Of a DNA stretch of 64,000 nt, positions 48,841-56,401 are shown in pieces. Made by a program: the position numbers and the translations under genes. How positions within the stretch are numbered: the first letter of the stretch is position 1; each line of letters opens with the position of its first letter. A model generated the notes under the pieces. It had not been told where the DNA came from. It saw nothing but the letters and a program-made list of their open reading frames with translations, and searched no databases. The stretch spans positions 222,686-286,685 of the forward strand of contig LCHW01000001.1 of the NCBI GenBank assembly GCA_001000675.1. The letters run 5' to 3'. The DNA comes from Candidatus Wolfebacteria bacterium GW2011_GWE2_44_13. Lineage in GTDB: Bacteria; Patescibacteria; Paceibacteria; UBA6257; UBA9933.

Positions 48841-49125
48841 ATGAAATAATATTACGTATATATCCTTGCGAGTAAGCGCAACGGTACATTGTATATAGGC
48901 GTGACCAATGATTTAAAGAGGCGAGGGTATAAGCATAAAGAAAAACTGGTAAAAGGGTTTACGAAAGTGTATAGCGTGGACAAGCTGGTTTATTTTGAAA
49001 TGACAGAAAATATAACAAGCGCAATCGAAAGAGAAAAGCGGTTAAAGGAGTGGAATAGAAAGTGGAAATTAAAGTTAATTGAAAAAGAAAATCCCGAATG
49101 GAAAGATTTATATGGGATGCTCTAA
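48841..49125 (+). pseudogene. GIY-YIG endonuclease family gene with an early stop codon
   Basis: From codon 4 on, the frame encodes a nearly complete small GIY-YIG protein: YYVYILASKRNGTLYIGVTN (GIY and YIG motifs), R in NDLKRR, and the later SAIEREKRLKEWNRKWKLKL with the catalytic Glu region. The natural start ATG AAA is followed by TAA at 48847-48849. The next usable start (TTG 48889) would remove the first motif, so the gene is probably inactive or uses an unusual start. REP palindromes flank it on both sides. Confidence 0.7.
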
Positions 49126-49637
49126 CCTGGATTCCGGCCGGAGTTTATCCATGAACCATGGGGGTGAGCTTGTCGAACCATTGCCGAGCGGGCTCAAAGT
49201 GACAATACAAGAACATAGAGCAAATCCCACTGTTGTAAGATTCTGACCTCCCTGCTAATCGACAGGGAGGCGCCAAAAATGACGATGGGGGCGGTCGTCC
49301 ACCACCGTCATTTTCGGGAGGGTTTTGAGGTTCGTTCTTGTCGAGCAATGTGTTACTGGAATTAATTTCTAGGGTTGCTGGGTCGTGTAAAAATGGATTT
49401 TCCTATTGTGCGAGTAACGTAAGTCGCGTATACTTAAAGAAGTATTTTATACGTGGGTAATAAAAATAAATAAAGATCGAGCCTTCCTCTTGCGCGGAAA
49501 CAATCGATACGCTTGCTCTCCTGCGATACTCTTGCGTGCATCGTTGAGCAATTATAGAAAATCTGTCATCTCCTGTTGCGAGATTATTTTTTGTTTTTAT
49601 CTCTGTATAATAAATTCTTATGTCCGTGCGTTTGCCT

Positions 49638-49683
49638 ACTTAGCACAAAGTCTCTCCTTCTCTGGAGAGACTTTGTGCTAAGT
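49638..49683. repeat. Perfect 20-bp hairpin
   Basis: Arms ACTTAGCACAAAGTCTCTCC and complement around TTCTCT, without a T tract. No gene explains it. Confidence 0.75.
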
Positions 49684-49687
49684 GTAT

Positions 49688-49703
49688 GAGCGGGTAAAGG
49701 GAA
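49688..49703 (-). repeat. tRNA-Gly 3'-end fragment, direct copy
   Basis: GAGCGGGTAAAGGGAA is identical to the 3' end of the tRNA-Gly gene at 49975-49990 and in the same orientation. It could be a remnant attachment site. Confidence 0.55.
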
Positions 49704-49780
49704 GCGCCTACAAGTCTTGTCTCGCCCTGCCTACCGGCAGGCAGGCGTCGCTCAACAAGCTCGCAGGCCGCCCCTGACTT

Positions 49781-49817
49781 GGCGTTGCTAGCGAGCGAAG
49801 TGAGCGTGCAACGTGCC
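49781..49817. repeat. GGCACGTTGC hairpin element, copy 2
   Basis: GGCGTTGCTAGCGA and GAGCGTGCAACGTGCC with a 7-nt centre; both halves match 15806-15868 in inverted orientation. Confidence 0.55.
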
Positions 49818-49891
49818 GAAATGCCGGCGGAATATAGGGTTATAGTGAAGCCGGCCGCGATACGTCCTGCTGGACGCATATCGCTGCGGTC

Positions 49892-49935
49892 TTCGATTCC
49901 CTACACGAGTGAAGCAGTTCACTCGTTTTACCCGC
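49892..49935 (+). repeat. Inverted tRNA-Gly 3' fragment split by a hairpin
   Basis: TTCGATTCCCT (49892-49902) and TTTACCCGC (49927-49935) are contiguous in the real tRNA. Here they are separated by 24 nt containing ACGAGTGAA gcag TTCACTCGT. Confidence 0.55.
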
Positions 49936-49936
49936 A

Positions 49937-49970
49937 AACATAATAAAGCCCCAAAGGGCTTTATTATGTT
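49937..49970 (-). terminator. Terminator of tRNA-Gly
   Basis: AACATAATAAAGCCC caaa and complement, directly downstream of the tRNA on the minus strand. Confidence 0.8.
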
Positions 49971-49975
49971 TTTTG

Positions 49976-50046
49976 AGCGGGTAAAGGGAATCGAACCCTC
50001 GCTTCAACCTTGGGAAGGTTGCGCACTACCACTATGCAATACCCGC
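49976..50046 (-). tRNA. tRNA-Gly (anticodon CCC)
   Basis: A full cloverleaf is visible on the minus strand. The acceptor stem is GCGGGTA/TACCCGC with discriminator T, as in bacterial tRNA-Gly. The anticodon arm is CAACC TTCCCAA GGTTG, giving anticodon CCC. The T arm contains GGTTCGATTCC. The CCA end is not encoded. A promoter lies upstream and a terminator downstream. Confidence 0.93.
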
Positions 50047-50073
50047 TGTTCGGATGCTATATTAAGCTTTTGT

Positions 50074-50103
50074 ATTATACGAAAAGAATAGGGGTTACCG
50101 CAA
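50074..50103 (-). promoter_or_regulatory. Promoter of tRNA-Gly
   Basis: On the minus strand: TTGCGG (50098-50103), 18 nt, TATAAT (50074-50079), 27 nt before the tRNA 5' end. Confidence 0.55.
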
Positions 50104-50105
50104 CC

Positions 50106-50918
50106 TTATTTGTTTGTATACGGGAAAGGCACTATCGTATCTCCATTGCGAATAGGAGTTTCTTCGAGTAGTTTTTTGCGAAGGTTTATTGCCTCGTGTA
50201 AAAAATCGATAACCTCGGCGTTATTGGAATCGATGAGTGCCGTTAGCTCTTCAAGTTTTGTATTAAAGGTGGCGGAATCCGATTGTGTTATTACATTACC
50301 CTCGCTTGTTTGAATATATAACTCGGCAAGCTCTGGTTTGTTTGCGTGTATCGGATATGCTAAATAATCGACTGACCCCGTTATTGTATTAAGAAATCGA
50401 ATTGATAATGTGGTTTGCTTTGGGTGAAATGCTCTTTCAAAATATTGCGCACGAGTTAAGTCGTGAGTGCATGGGTTGCTTATGTTTATTGTAAATGTGT
50501 CGATGCGGTTTTGATATGGCCAACTTTTTGTAATAGTGATTAAGTCCTTTTGCCTACGGAGAGTTAGGATGCTTTTCTCGCCGCGGGTAATTGGAAATGA
50601 GTCTGCAGAATAGCTGTTCACTATTGTGCTTATATCGATTGGTTCGCAATGCATAAGATAGGGATCTACTAAGAATAGTTTTTCTTGTATAGGGCAAAGA
50701 ACTGAACGATGTCGGCCATTAATCATGTCTTCTACGAGATAGGCCTTAGAGAAGCCTGCGGCAATTAACGTATTGCGCAGAGAACGTGCCTGTTCATAAC
50801 AATTTGATCCGAATTTTTTAGACGGACGTTGTCCATCGAGAATATAGAGTGAAGCTGCCGAGCTGTATTGGAACGATAGTGAGTCGATTAGAATTTGCCT
50901 TAATTTCTGGAATTCCAT
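50106..50918 (-). CDS. Arylamine N-acetyltransferase/transglutaminase-like thiol protein
   Basis: The start is at 50918 (MEFQKLRQIL), giving about 270 residues. A Cys-His-Asp order typical of the papain-like NAT/transglutaminase fold is visible: SNCYEQARSLRNTLIAAGF (Cys), then INGRHRSVLC (His) and KLFLVDPYLMHCEPIDI (Asp). The C-terminal half resembles NAT beta-barrel regions only loosely. Acetyl transfer or peptide cross-linking are both possible. It is divergent from gyrB. Confidence 0.65.
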   Translation of the reverse strand: MEFQKLRQILIDSLSFQYSSAASLYILDGQRPSKKFGSNCYEQARSLRNTLIAAGFSKAYLVEDMINGRHRSVLCPIQEKLFLVDPYLMHCEPIDISTIVNSYSADSFPITRGEKSILTLRRQKDLITITKSWPYQNRIDTFTINISNPCTHDLTRAQYFERAFHPKQTTLSIRFLNTITGSVDYLAYPIHANKPELAELYIQTSEGNVITQSDSATFNTKLEELTALIDSNNAEVIDFLHEAINLRKKLLEETPIRNGDTIVPFPYTNK

Positions 50919-51038
50919 ATGCGCATACCATAGCACTGCTGCGCAAAAAGGGGAATACCGCCGCTGGTATTTTGGGGTGCTTTTTGCTATACTTCGATAT
51001 ACACATAAGCGCCATAAATGGCCTTTTATTTTCGAAGT

Positions 51039-53057
51039 ATGGCAAAAAAAGCAGAAAACATCGAAGAATTACCTCAAGAGGAGAAAGAAGTAAAGAAGGT
51101 CGCTACTAAAAAAGGAGACGATCCTATTGATAACCGTGGAAATGCTTCCTATAGCGCCAAGGATATTCAGGTACTCGAAGGTTTAGAGCCTGTGCGTAAG
51201 CGCCCAGGTATGTATATCGGTTCAACGGGGTCGCAAGGGTTGCACCATCTTATTTGGGAAGTGTTCGACAACTCGCTCGACGAGGCTATGGCAGGATATG
51301 CCAAGCACATTACGGTAGAGCTTGGAAAGGATGGGTCTGTTACGGTGTCCGATGATGGACGTGGTATCCCTGTCGACATTCATCCGAAGACGAAAAAGTC
51401 TGCGCTTGAAACAGCCGCAACAACCTTGCACGCAGGAGGAAAATTTGATGGCGATTCGTATAAGGTATCTGGTGGTTTGCACGGGGTAGGACTTTCGGTT
51501 GTAAACGCGCTTTCCACATGGATGAAGATAGAAGTGTGCAAAGATGGTTCGAAGTATATGCAGGAGTACCGAATCGGTAAGCCGTTAGCTGATGTTAAAA
51601 AAATTGGCAAAGCTGAGCGAGGAAACGGAACAAAGGTTACGTTCAAGCCAGATGATACTATTTTTTCTACTCTTGAATTTGAGCGAAAAGAAATTGTCGG
51701 GCACTTGCGCCAGCAGGCGTTTCTTACTAAGGGTATCCGCATTGAAATTATCGATAGTCGAGAAGATGTGCCTTTTTACTACTCGTTCTATTTTGAAGGA
51801 GGACTTGTTTCATTTGTACAATATGTGAATAGCAGTCATACCCCCGTACATAAAGAGGTTTTTTATGTACATCGCAGCTACGAAGATATCGATGTTGAAA
51901 CGGCATTTATTTATAACGACGATCCCGATGCGCGTGAATTGAGCTTTGCAAACAATATTTATACACCTGACGGTGGTATGCATGTTACCGGTTTTCGCAC
52001 TGCTTTGACTCGTGTATTAAATGACTTTGCTCGAAGCAACAATGCAATAAAAGGATCAGATGAAAACCTAACAGGTGACGATGTGCGCGAGGGCATCACC
52101 GCAATTATTTCTGTAAAATTGCGCGACCCACAATTTGAAGGACAGACAAAAGCTCGCCTTGGAACGCCTGCAGCACGCGGCGCAGTTGAATCTGTTGTAT
52201 CGGAAGGTCTTAAAGAATATTTTGAAAAATATTCAAACGATGCAAAGGCAATCATTGAAAAATGTATGCTTGCGCAGAAAGCTCGTAAAGCTGCAAAGGC
52301 TGCAAAAGAAACCGTATTGCGTAAGGGAATGCTCGAGGGCATGACCTTGCCAGGAAAGCTTTCAGATTGCTCGAGCCGCAAAGCCGCTGACTCGGAACTC
52401 TATATTGTTGAGGGAGATTCCGCAGGAGGAAGTGCAAAGCAGGGAAGAGATCGCCGCTTTCAAGCCATTCTTCCTTTGAAGGGAAAGATTTTAAACGTTG
52501 AACGAGCCCGTTTGGATAAGATGCTTGTTAACAATGAAATCAAGTCATTGGTTATTGCATTGGGCACTGCTATTTCGGATAGCTTTGATATCGAGAAGTT
52601 GCGCTACCATAAGGTTATCCTTATGACCGACGCCGATGTTGACGGTGCGCACATCAGAACATTGTTGCTAACATTGTTTTATCGATATTTCCGACAAATT
52701 ATTGAAGGAGGATTTTTGTATATTGCACAACCACCATTGTTCCGATTACAGATTGGAAAGGATGTTCGCTACGTGTATACTCCTGAGCAGAAAGATACCG
52801 CAATCGCAGAAATGACTGCAGGGAAAAAAGGTGAAGCGAATGTTAATGTGCAGCGCTATAAGGGTCTTGGAGAAATGAACCCTGACCAGCTGTGGGAAAC
52901 GACCATGAACCCTGAATTTCGAACTCTATTGCAAGTCGCTATCGATGATGCACAAGAGGCAGATCGATTGTTTGAAATCTTAATGAGTGACGAGGTTGCC
53001 CCGAGAAAACAATTCATCCAGTCAAAAGCTACTCTTGTAAAAAATCTCGACATCTAA
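51039..53057 (+). CDS. gyrB: DNA gyrase/topoisomerase IV subunit B
   Basis: The start is ATG 51039, giving 672 residues. GHKL ATPase motifs: LIWEVFDNSLDEAMAGY (Asn/Glu), VSDDGRGIPVDIHP, GGLHGVGLSVVNALS. The TOPRIM domain follows with IVEGDSAGGSAKQGRDRRFQ and LMTDADVDGAHI. The C-terminal motif RYKGLGEMNPDQLWETTMNP is the type II signature. The size fits GyrB or ParE; GyrB is the better guess if the genome has only one pair. A structured element follows the stop codon by 4 nt. Confidence 0.94.
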   Translation: MAKKAENIEELPQEEKEVKKVATKKGDDPIDNRGNASYSAKDIQVLEGLEPVRKRPGMYIGSTGSQGLHHLIWEVFDNSLDEAMAGYAKHITVELGKDGSVTVSDDGRGIPVDIHPKTKKSALETAATTLHAGGKFDGDSYKVSGGLHGVGLSVVNALSTWMKIEVCKDGSKYMQEYRIGKPLADVKKIGKAERGNGTKVTFKPDDTIFSTLEFERKEIVGHLRQQAFLTKGIRIEIIDSREDVPFYYSFYFEGGLVSFVQYVNSSHTPVHKEVFYVHRSYEDIDVETAFIYNDDPDARELSFANNIYTPDGGMHVTGFRTALTRVLNDFARSNNAIKGSDENLTGDDVREGITAIISVKLRDPQFEGQTKARLGTPAARGAVESVVSEGLKEYFEKYSNDAKAIIEKCMLAQKARKAAKAAKETVLRKGMLEGMTLPGKLSDCSSRKAADSELYIVEGDSAGGSAKQGRDRRFQAILPLKGKILNVERARLDKMLVNNEIKSLVIALGTAISDSFDIEKLRYHKVILMTDADVDGAHIRTLLLTLFYRYFRQIIEGGFLYIAQPPLFRLQIGKDVRYVYTPEQKDTAIAEMTAGKKGEANVNVQRYKGLGEMNPDQLWETTMNPEFRTLLQVAIDDAQEADRLFEILMSDEVAPRKQFIQSKATLVKNLDI

Positions 53058-53061
53058 TTAA

Positions 53062-53181
53062 GAATGCATTTTGTCAACAAATCGTTGCGTTGCGGGTCCC
53101 CAGTGCTTCGGTTGCCGTATTGATAATACGTCGCCCTTGCACTGTTCCCGCGCCTTATGCTTTATTCGACAAAATGTATTC
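53062..53181 (+). repeat. Structured 120-bp element, copy C
   Basis: The outer stem is GAATGCATTTTGTC/GACAAAATGTATTC (13 Watson-Crick pairs plus one wobble). Box 1 GTTGCGGGTCCCC pairs by GCGGG with CCCGC of box 2. Inner helices are CAGTGC/GCACTG and CGTATT/AATACG. It has the same architecture as copies A and B with different helix sequences. It lies 98 nt before secE. Confidence 0.75.
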
Positions 53182-53279
53182 TCACCGCATTGCTGGCTAA
53201 TGTGTGCTAACCATATAAAACCTTGCATTTTACTGGGGTTTAGTGTATGGTAATTACTGTCTAACATATTATATATATT

Positions 53280-53465
53280 ATGGTTTCACGTCTTACTTCC
53301 TATTTCAGAGAATCACAACTCGAACTCAAGCGGGTTAATTGGCCTACTCGACAAGAAACGGTGCGGTTAACGAGCATGGTTATTGGACTTTCGCTTATAT
53401 TTGCCGTATTTTTGGGCATTTTGGATATGGTATTTAACTATATTCTTGTTCAATACTTCATCTAA
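53280..53465 (+). CDS. secE: Preprotein translocase subunit SecE
   Basis: A 61-residue tail-anchored protein: amphipathic YFRESQLELKRVNWPTRQET, the SecE signature, then a single TM helix (about 32-54). It is an essential part of the SecYEG channel. It sits in its usual place before nusG and rplK. Confidence 0.95.
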   Translation: MVSRLTSYFRESQLELKRVNWPTRQETVRLTSMVIGLSLIFAVFLGILDMVFNYILVQYFI

Positions 53466-53520
53466 AAAGTCGCTCATCGCATTCGCTCGCTTCATTGCAA
53501 GCGCGTAATTTCTATCAATT

Positions 53521-54114
53521 ATGACTGAAACATCATCACATCAAACTCCAGAAAAAAAGGCTGAAAAGAAGGAGCTTTCTCAGAAGGGGGAGCGACACTG
53601 GTACGCGGTACACACCTATTCGGGTTATGAGGATGCCGTTGCGCGTTACTTGAAACAGCGTGTTGATTCCTTGGAAATGGACGATAAGATATTCAACGTC
53701 GTCGTTCCAAAGGAAAAAAGCATTAAGATAAAAAACGGAAAGCGAAAGGAGTCTGAAGAAAAAATATATCCTGGTTATGTACTTGTTGATATGGTCATGA
53801 GTGAAGACTCATGGTATGTTGTCCGCAATACACCACGCGTTACCGGTTTCGTTGGATCTGATTCTACTGAGCCAACACCATTGTCAAAAGAAGAAGTAGA
53901 TTTCCTCATTGCTCGCATGGAGGGCGGTGAAAAGAAAATTAAATTGGATTATGTGGTAGGAGAATCGGTAAAGATTTCAGATGGTCCATTTAAAGATTAC
54001 GAAGGAAAGATAAGTGAAATTGATCAAGAACACGCAAAAATAAAGGTGCTTGTACCGATCTTCGGACGAGAAACTGCTGTCGAGCTTGATTCCTTGCAGT
54101 TGCAAAAAATATAA
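53521..54114 (+). CDS. nusG: Transcription termination/antitermination factor NusG
   Basis: A 197-residue protein: charged N-terminal tail, NGN domain (RHWYAVHTYSGYEDAVARYL, then KIYPGYVLVDMVMSEDSWYV, RNTPRVTGFVG) and a KOW domain (VGESVKISDGPFKDYEGKI). It couples RNA polymerase to Rho or the ribosome. It lies between secE and rplK. Confidence 0.96.
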   Translation: MTETSSHQTPEKKAEKKELSQKGERHWYAVHTYSGYEDAVARYLKQRVDSLEMDDKIFNVVVPKEKSIKIKNGKRKESEEKIYPGYVLVDMVMSEDSWYVVRNTPRVTGFVGSDSTEPTPLSKEEVDFLIARMEGGEKKIKLDYVVGESVKISDGPFKDYEGKISEIDQEHAKIKVLVPIFGRETAVELDSLQLQKI

Positions 54115-54135
54115 ACATCAGTACAATACACGAAT

Positions 54136-54561
54136 ATGGCAAAAGCAATCAAAACAATAGTAAAGCTCCAGATCCCTGGTGGCGCAGCAAACCCTGCTCC
54201 TCCGATTGGTCCGGCACTTGGTCAGCACGGCGTAAACATTGCGCAGTTCTGTCAGCAATTCAACGAGGCAACTAAGGATATGGTAGGCACTATCATTCCT
54301 GCAGAAATCAGCATCTATGAAGATCGAACCTTCGACTTCAAGTTGAAGACTCCTCCTGCATCTGACTTGTTGCGTAAAGCAGCAGGCGTTACAAAAGGAT
54401 CTGCAAACCCGTTGAAAATCAAAGTAGGAACTGTTACCGAGGCACAGGTACGCGAGATCGCGCAGCGTAAGATGGAAGATCTTAACACCGAGAATGTTGA
54501 ACAGGCCGCTAAGATTATCAAAGGTGCAGCCCGATCAATGGGAATCGAGATTAAAGAATAA
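54136..54561 (+). CDS. rplK: 50S ribosomal protein L11
   Basis: The 141-residue length is exactly typical. IVKLQIPGGAANPAPPIGPA with LGQHGVNIAQFCQQFN is the L11 N-terminal domain, followed by the rRNA-binding C-terminal domain (GSANPLKIKVGTVTEAQVRE, IKGAARSMGIEIK). Normally rplA follows; here a terminator and an SDR gene follow. Confidence 0.97.
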   Translation: MAKAIKTIVKLQIPGGAANPAPPIGPALGQHGVNIAQFCQQFNEATKDMVGTIIPAEISIYEDRTFDFKLKTPPASDLLRKAAGVTKGSANPLKIKVGTVTEAQVREIAQRKMEDLNTENVEQAAKIIKGAARSMGIEIKE

Positions 54562-54572
54562 GGAAGCTATGA

Positions 54573-54598
54573 AAAAGAGGCGGAAACGCCTCTTTTTT
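54573..54598 (+). terminator. Terminator after rplK
   Basis: AAAAGAGGCG gaaa CGCCTCTTTTTT. Confidence 0.85.
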
Positions 54599-54615
54599 GC
54601 TATACTAAATTTATT

Positions 54616-55347
54616 ATGGATATCAAGAAGAAAACAGTTTTTATTACTGGTGCCGCATCGGGTATCGGACTGGAGACTGCTAAAAAATTTATACAAGAAG
54701 GCGCAAACGTAACCATCTATTCTCGGGGAACCAATAAAATTCCCGAAGATGCATTCCCGGCTGATCGCGTATTAATTTGCGAAGGAGATGTGTGTGACCG
54801 AGATGCTGTGGGACGATCGGTAAATGCAACAATGAAAAAGTTTGGCTCGCTCGATGTTCTTATTAATAATGCGGGCGTTGCACAGAGAAAGCGATTTGAA
54901 GATATGCTCGAAGAGGAATGGAACAAGATGCTCAATGTGAATTTGTGTGGAATGTTCATCGTTACGCAGGAAGCACTTAAGGCTATGGTTACAGGAGCTC
55001 CAGAGCGCCACCATGATGGGTGTATTGTTAACCATAAATGCATCATTAATATTTCATCGGGAGCTGGGCTGTTCGGCATCCCCGAACTTTCGATTTATTC
55101 AGCAACAAAAGGTGCTATCATCGCCTTCACGCAGGCGTTGTCAGGCGAGTTGGTCCAGTCGGGGATTGAGGTTATTGCCGTTACCCCAGGGTCTGTCGGG
55201 ACTGACATGTTCAAGGACTTGTTTAAGGGAAAGGAAGCCCACCACACCCCCGCAGATGTCGCTGAGGTGCTCTACAAGACGGCCATTGGGGAAATGAAGC
55301 CCGATAGTCGCCTAATCGTCGACACGTTCTATCACGAGCGGGTTTGA
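54616..55347 (+). CDS. Short-chain dehydrogenase/reductase (SDR)
   Basis: A 243-residue classical SDR: cofactor motif TGAASGIG (11-18), NNAG, catalytic Ser in NISSGAGLFG, and YSATKGAIIAF (Tyr and Lys). A final PGSVGTDMF region sets the substrate-binding loop. Substrate unknown. Its last 40 bases are part of a 44-bp sequence repeated after the next gene, showing that the CYTH gene entered at its 3' end. Confidence 0.92.
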   Translation: MDIKKKTVFITGAASGIGLETAKKFIQEGANVTIYSRGTNKIPEDAFPADRVLICEGDVCDRDAVGRSVNATMKKFGSLDVLINNAGVAQRKRFEDMLEEEWNKMLNVNLCGMFIVTQEALKAMVTGAPERHHDGCIVNHKCIINISSGAGLFGIPELSIYSATKGAIIAFTQALSGELVQSGIEVIAVTPGSVGTDMFKDLFKGKEAHHTPADVAEVLYKTAIGEMKPDSRLIVDTFYHERV

Positions 55348-55348
55348 A
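55305..55348 (+). repeat. 44-bp direct repeat, left copy
   Basis: Begins TAGTCGCCTAATCGTCGACA and ends GAGCGGGTTTGAA; it encodes the end of the SDR gene. An identical copy is at 55828-55871. Confidence 0.9.
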
Positions 55349-55358
55349 AAGGAACAAT

Positions 55359-55838
55359 ATGAAAAACGAAATTGAACGAAAATTTTTTGTTAAGGAAATG
55401 ACAGATCTTTCCGGCGCGCAGCCCCTTCATTATGAGCGTTATTTTCTGGATCGTGGGAATGGAAAAGAAGTTAGAATTTCTAAAATAAACGATTCATATA
55501 TTTATGAAGAAAAATCTGAGTTATCCGAGTTAGAACGAACCCGCGATAAAAAAGAAATAACAAAAGAAGAATTTTATAAATTGAAGGAAAATGCTTCTGA
55601 GGGTCTTATCCGTGACCGCTATAGCTTTTCTTCGAACCCCGATATTGTTATTCAGGTGTATCATGGGCGGTTTGAAGGGCTAGTTTGCGCTGAAGTTGAA
55701 TTTGATTCTGCGGAAGCTGCAAACGCATTTTCTCCGTTGTCTTGGATGGGTAGAGAAATGACTGGGTTGCCAATTGCACGTGATGCTCGACTTATTGAGT
55801 TGAGTAGCGAAGAATTTAAAAAATATTTAGTCGCCTAA
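55359..55838 (+). CDS. CYTH domain protein (triphosphatase/class IV cyclase fold)
   Basis: The start is ATG 55359 with AAAAGGA upstream, giving 159 residues. The CYTH signature is at the very start (NEIERKFFVKE, consensus ExExK), followed by basic and acidic strands of the tunnel (YERYFLDRGNGKEVRISKIN, GLIRDRYSF, VCAEVEFDSAEAANAF). It probably hydrolyses a triphosphate. The gene lies between two identical 44-bp repeats, and its last two codons and stop belong to the right-hand copy. Confidence 0.88.
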   Translation: MKNEIERKFFVKEMTDLSGAQPLHYERYFLDRGNGKEVRISKINDSYIYEEKSELSELERTRDKKEITKEEFYKLKENASEGLIRDRYSFSSNPDIVIQVYHGRFEGLVCAEVEFDSAEAANAFSPLSWMGREMTGLPIARDARLIELSSEEFKKYLVA

Positions 55839-55871
55839 TCGTCGACACGTTCTATCACGAGCGGGTTTGAA
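55828..55871 (+). repeat. 44-bp direct repeat, right copy
   Basis: Identical to 55305-55348. It carries the last codons of the CYTH gene and an untranslated duplicate of the SDR end. Confidence 0.9.
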
Positions 55872-55873
55872 GT

Positions 55874-56335
55874 ATGAATAAAACTGCGTTTGTAAAAATA
55901 TCGGGGGATTTGATTTCTCGTGAAGATGTTCTCGATTGGATTCGTGTTCTTACGCAGGATTATTTTGTGGTTGTTTGTTCTGGTGGCGGTACGCAAATTA
56001 ACAAAGCATTTGAAGAACGAGGAATCCCCGTGGTATTCGGTCCACTTGGCAGGGAGATTGAACGGTTTGAGGATCGTCAGTTTGCGCGCGAAATTTTGGA
56101 AAAGAATCAGGCGGAAATTCAAGATCTATTACAGGCAAAACAGATACAAGCGACTGTTGTAATTCCCGTACTCGATATTGGTTCTGTACTATGCCATATA
56201 AACGGGGATGTCTATGTATTGGCGGCATATCTTGGATTTGATGCATTGTACGTACTCACCTTGGAAGATCGAGTTGCGAAAAAGACAGAGGAATTTAAAA
56301 TGTATCCGAAGGTAACGGTAGTGGGGTTTGACTAA
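55874..56335 (+). CDS. Short amino-acid-kinase-like protein
   Basis: A 153-residue protein whose start AFVKISGDLISREDVLDWIR and VVVCSGGGTQINKAFEERGI match the N-terminal, phosphate-binding part of the amino acid kinase (carbamate/UMP kinase) fold. About half of the usual 240-300 residues are present; the late ATP-binding lobe is reduced. It starts just after the second 44-bp repeat, so before the CYTH insertion it directly followed the SDR gene. Confidence 0.6.
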   Translation: MNKTAFVKISGDLISREDVLDWIRVLTQDYFVVVCSGGGTQINKAFEERGIPVVFGPLGREIERFEDRQFAREILEKNQAEIQDLLQAKQIQATVVIPVLDIGSVLCHINGDVYVLAAYLGFDALYVLTLEDRVAKKTEEFKMYPKVTVVGFD

Positions 56336-56401
56336 TAGATAATTACTGTGCCATAGTGTCGGCAGCTGCTTATTTAAAATCCCTAAAAGAAGGAGGTCGG
56401 T

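Larger units (their letters stand above)
49126..49974. other. Gene-free, palindrome-rich region (about 850 bases)
   Basis: No credible gene. In order: a truncated REP (49128-49142); a CTTGTCGA dispersed-repeat fragment (about 49169); the hairpin CCTCCCTG/CAGGGAGG (49247-49270); AAAATGACG/CGTCATTTT arms (49276-49314); a 20-bp perfect hairpin (49638-49683); a tRNA-Gly 3'-end fragment (49688-49703); a GCCTGCC/GGCAGGC hairpin; copy 2 of the GGCACGTTGC element (49781-49817); a GC-rich hairpin (about 49857-49892); an interrupted inverted tRNA fragment (49892-49935); and a terminator. Confidence 0.6.

Noticed and set aside
48659..48844. Open frame of 61 codons spanning the inverted REP pair
   Set aside because: Its product contains DSGFRRNDN and SFRRRPESS, the well-known translation of REP palindromes. 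It is not a gene.
49126..49330. CRISPR array in the palindrome-rich region
   Set aside because: The repeats are inverted and unequal in spacing; there are no regular direct repeats with spacers.
49640..49879. Minus-strand open frame with a PAGRQG-like peptide
   Set aside because: It is built from palindromes (GCCTGCC and GGCACGTTGC elements) and a hairpin arm, with no ribosome binding site or domain.
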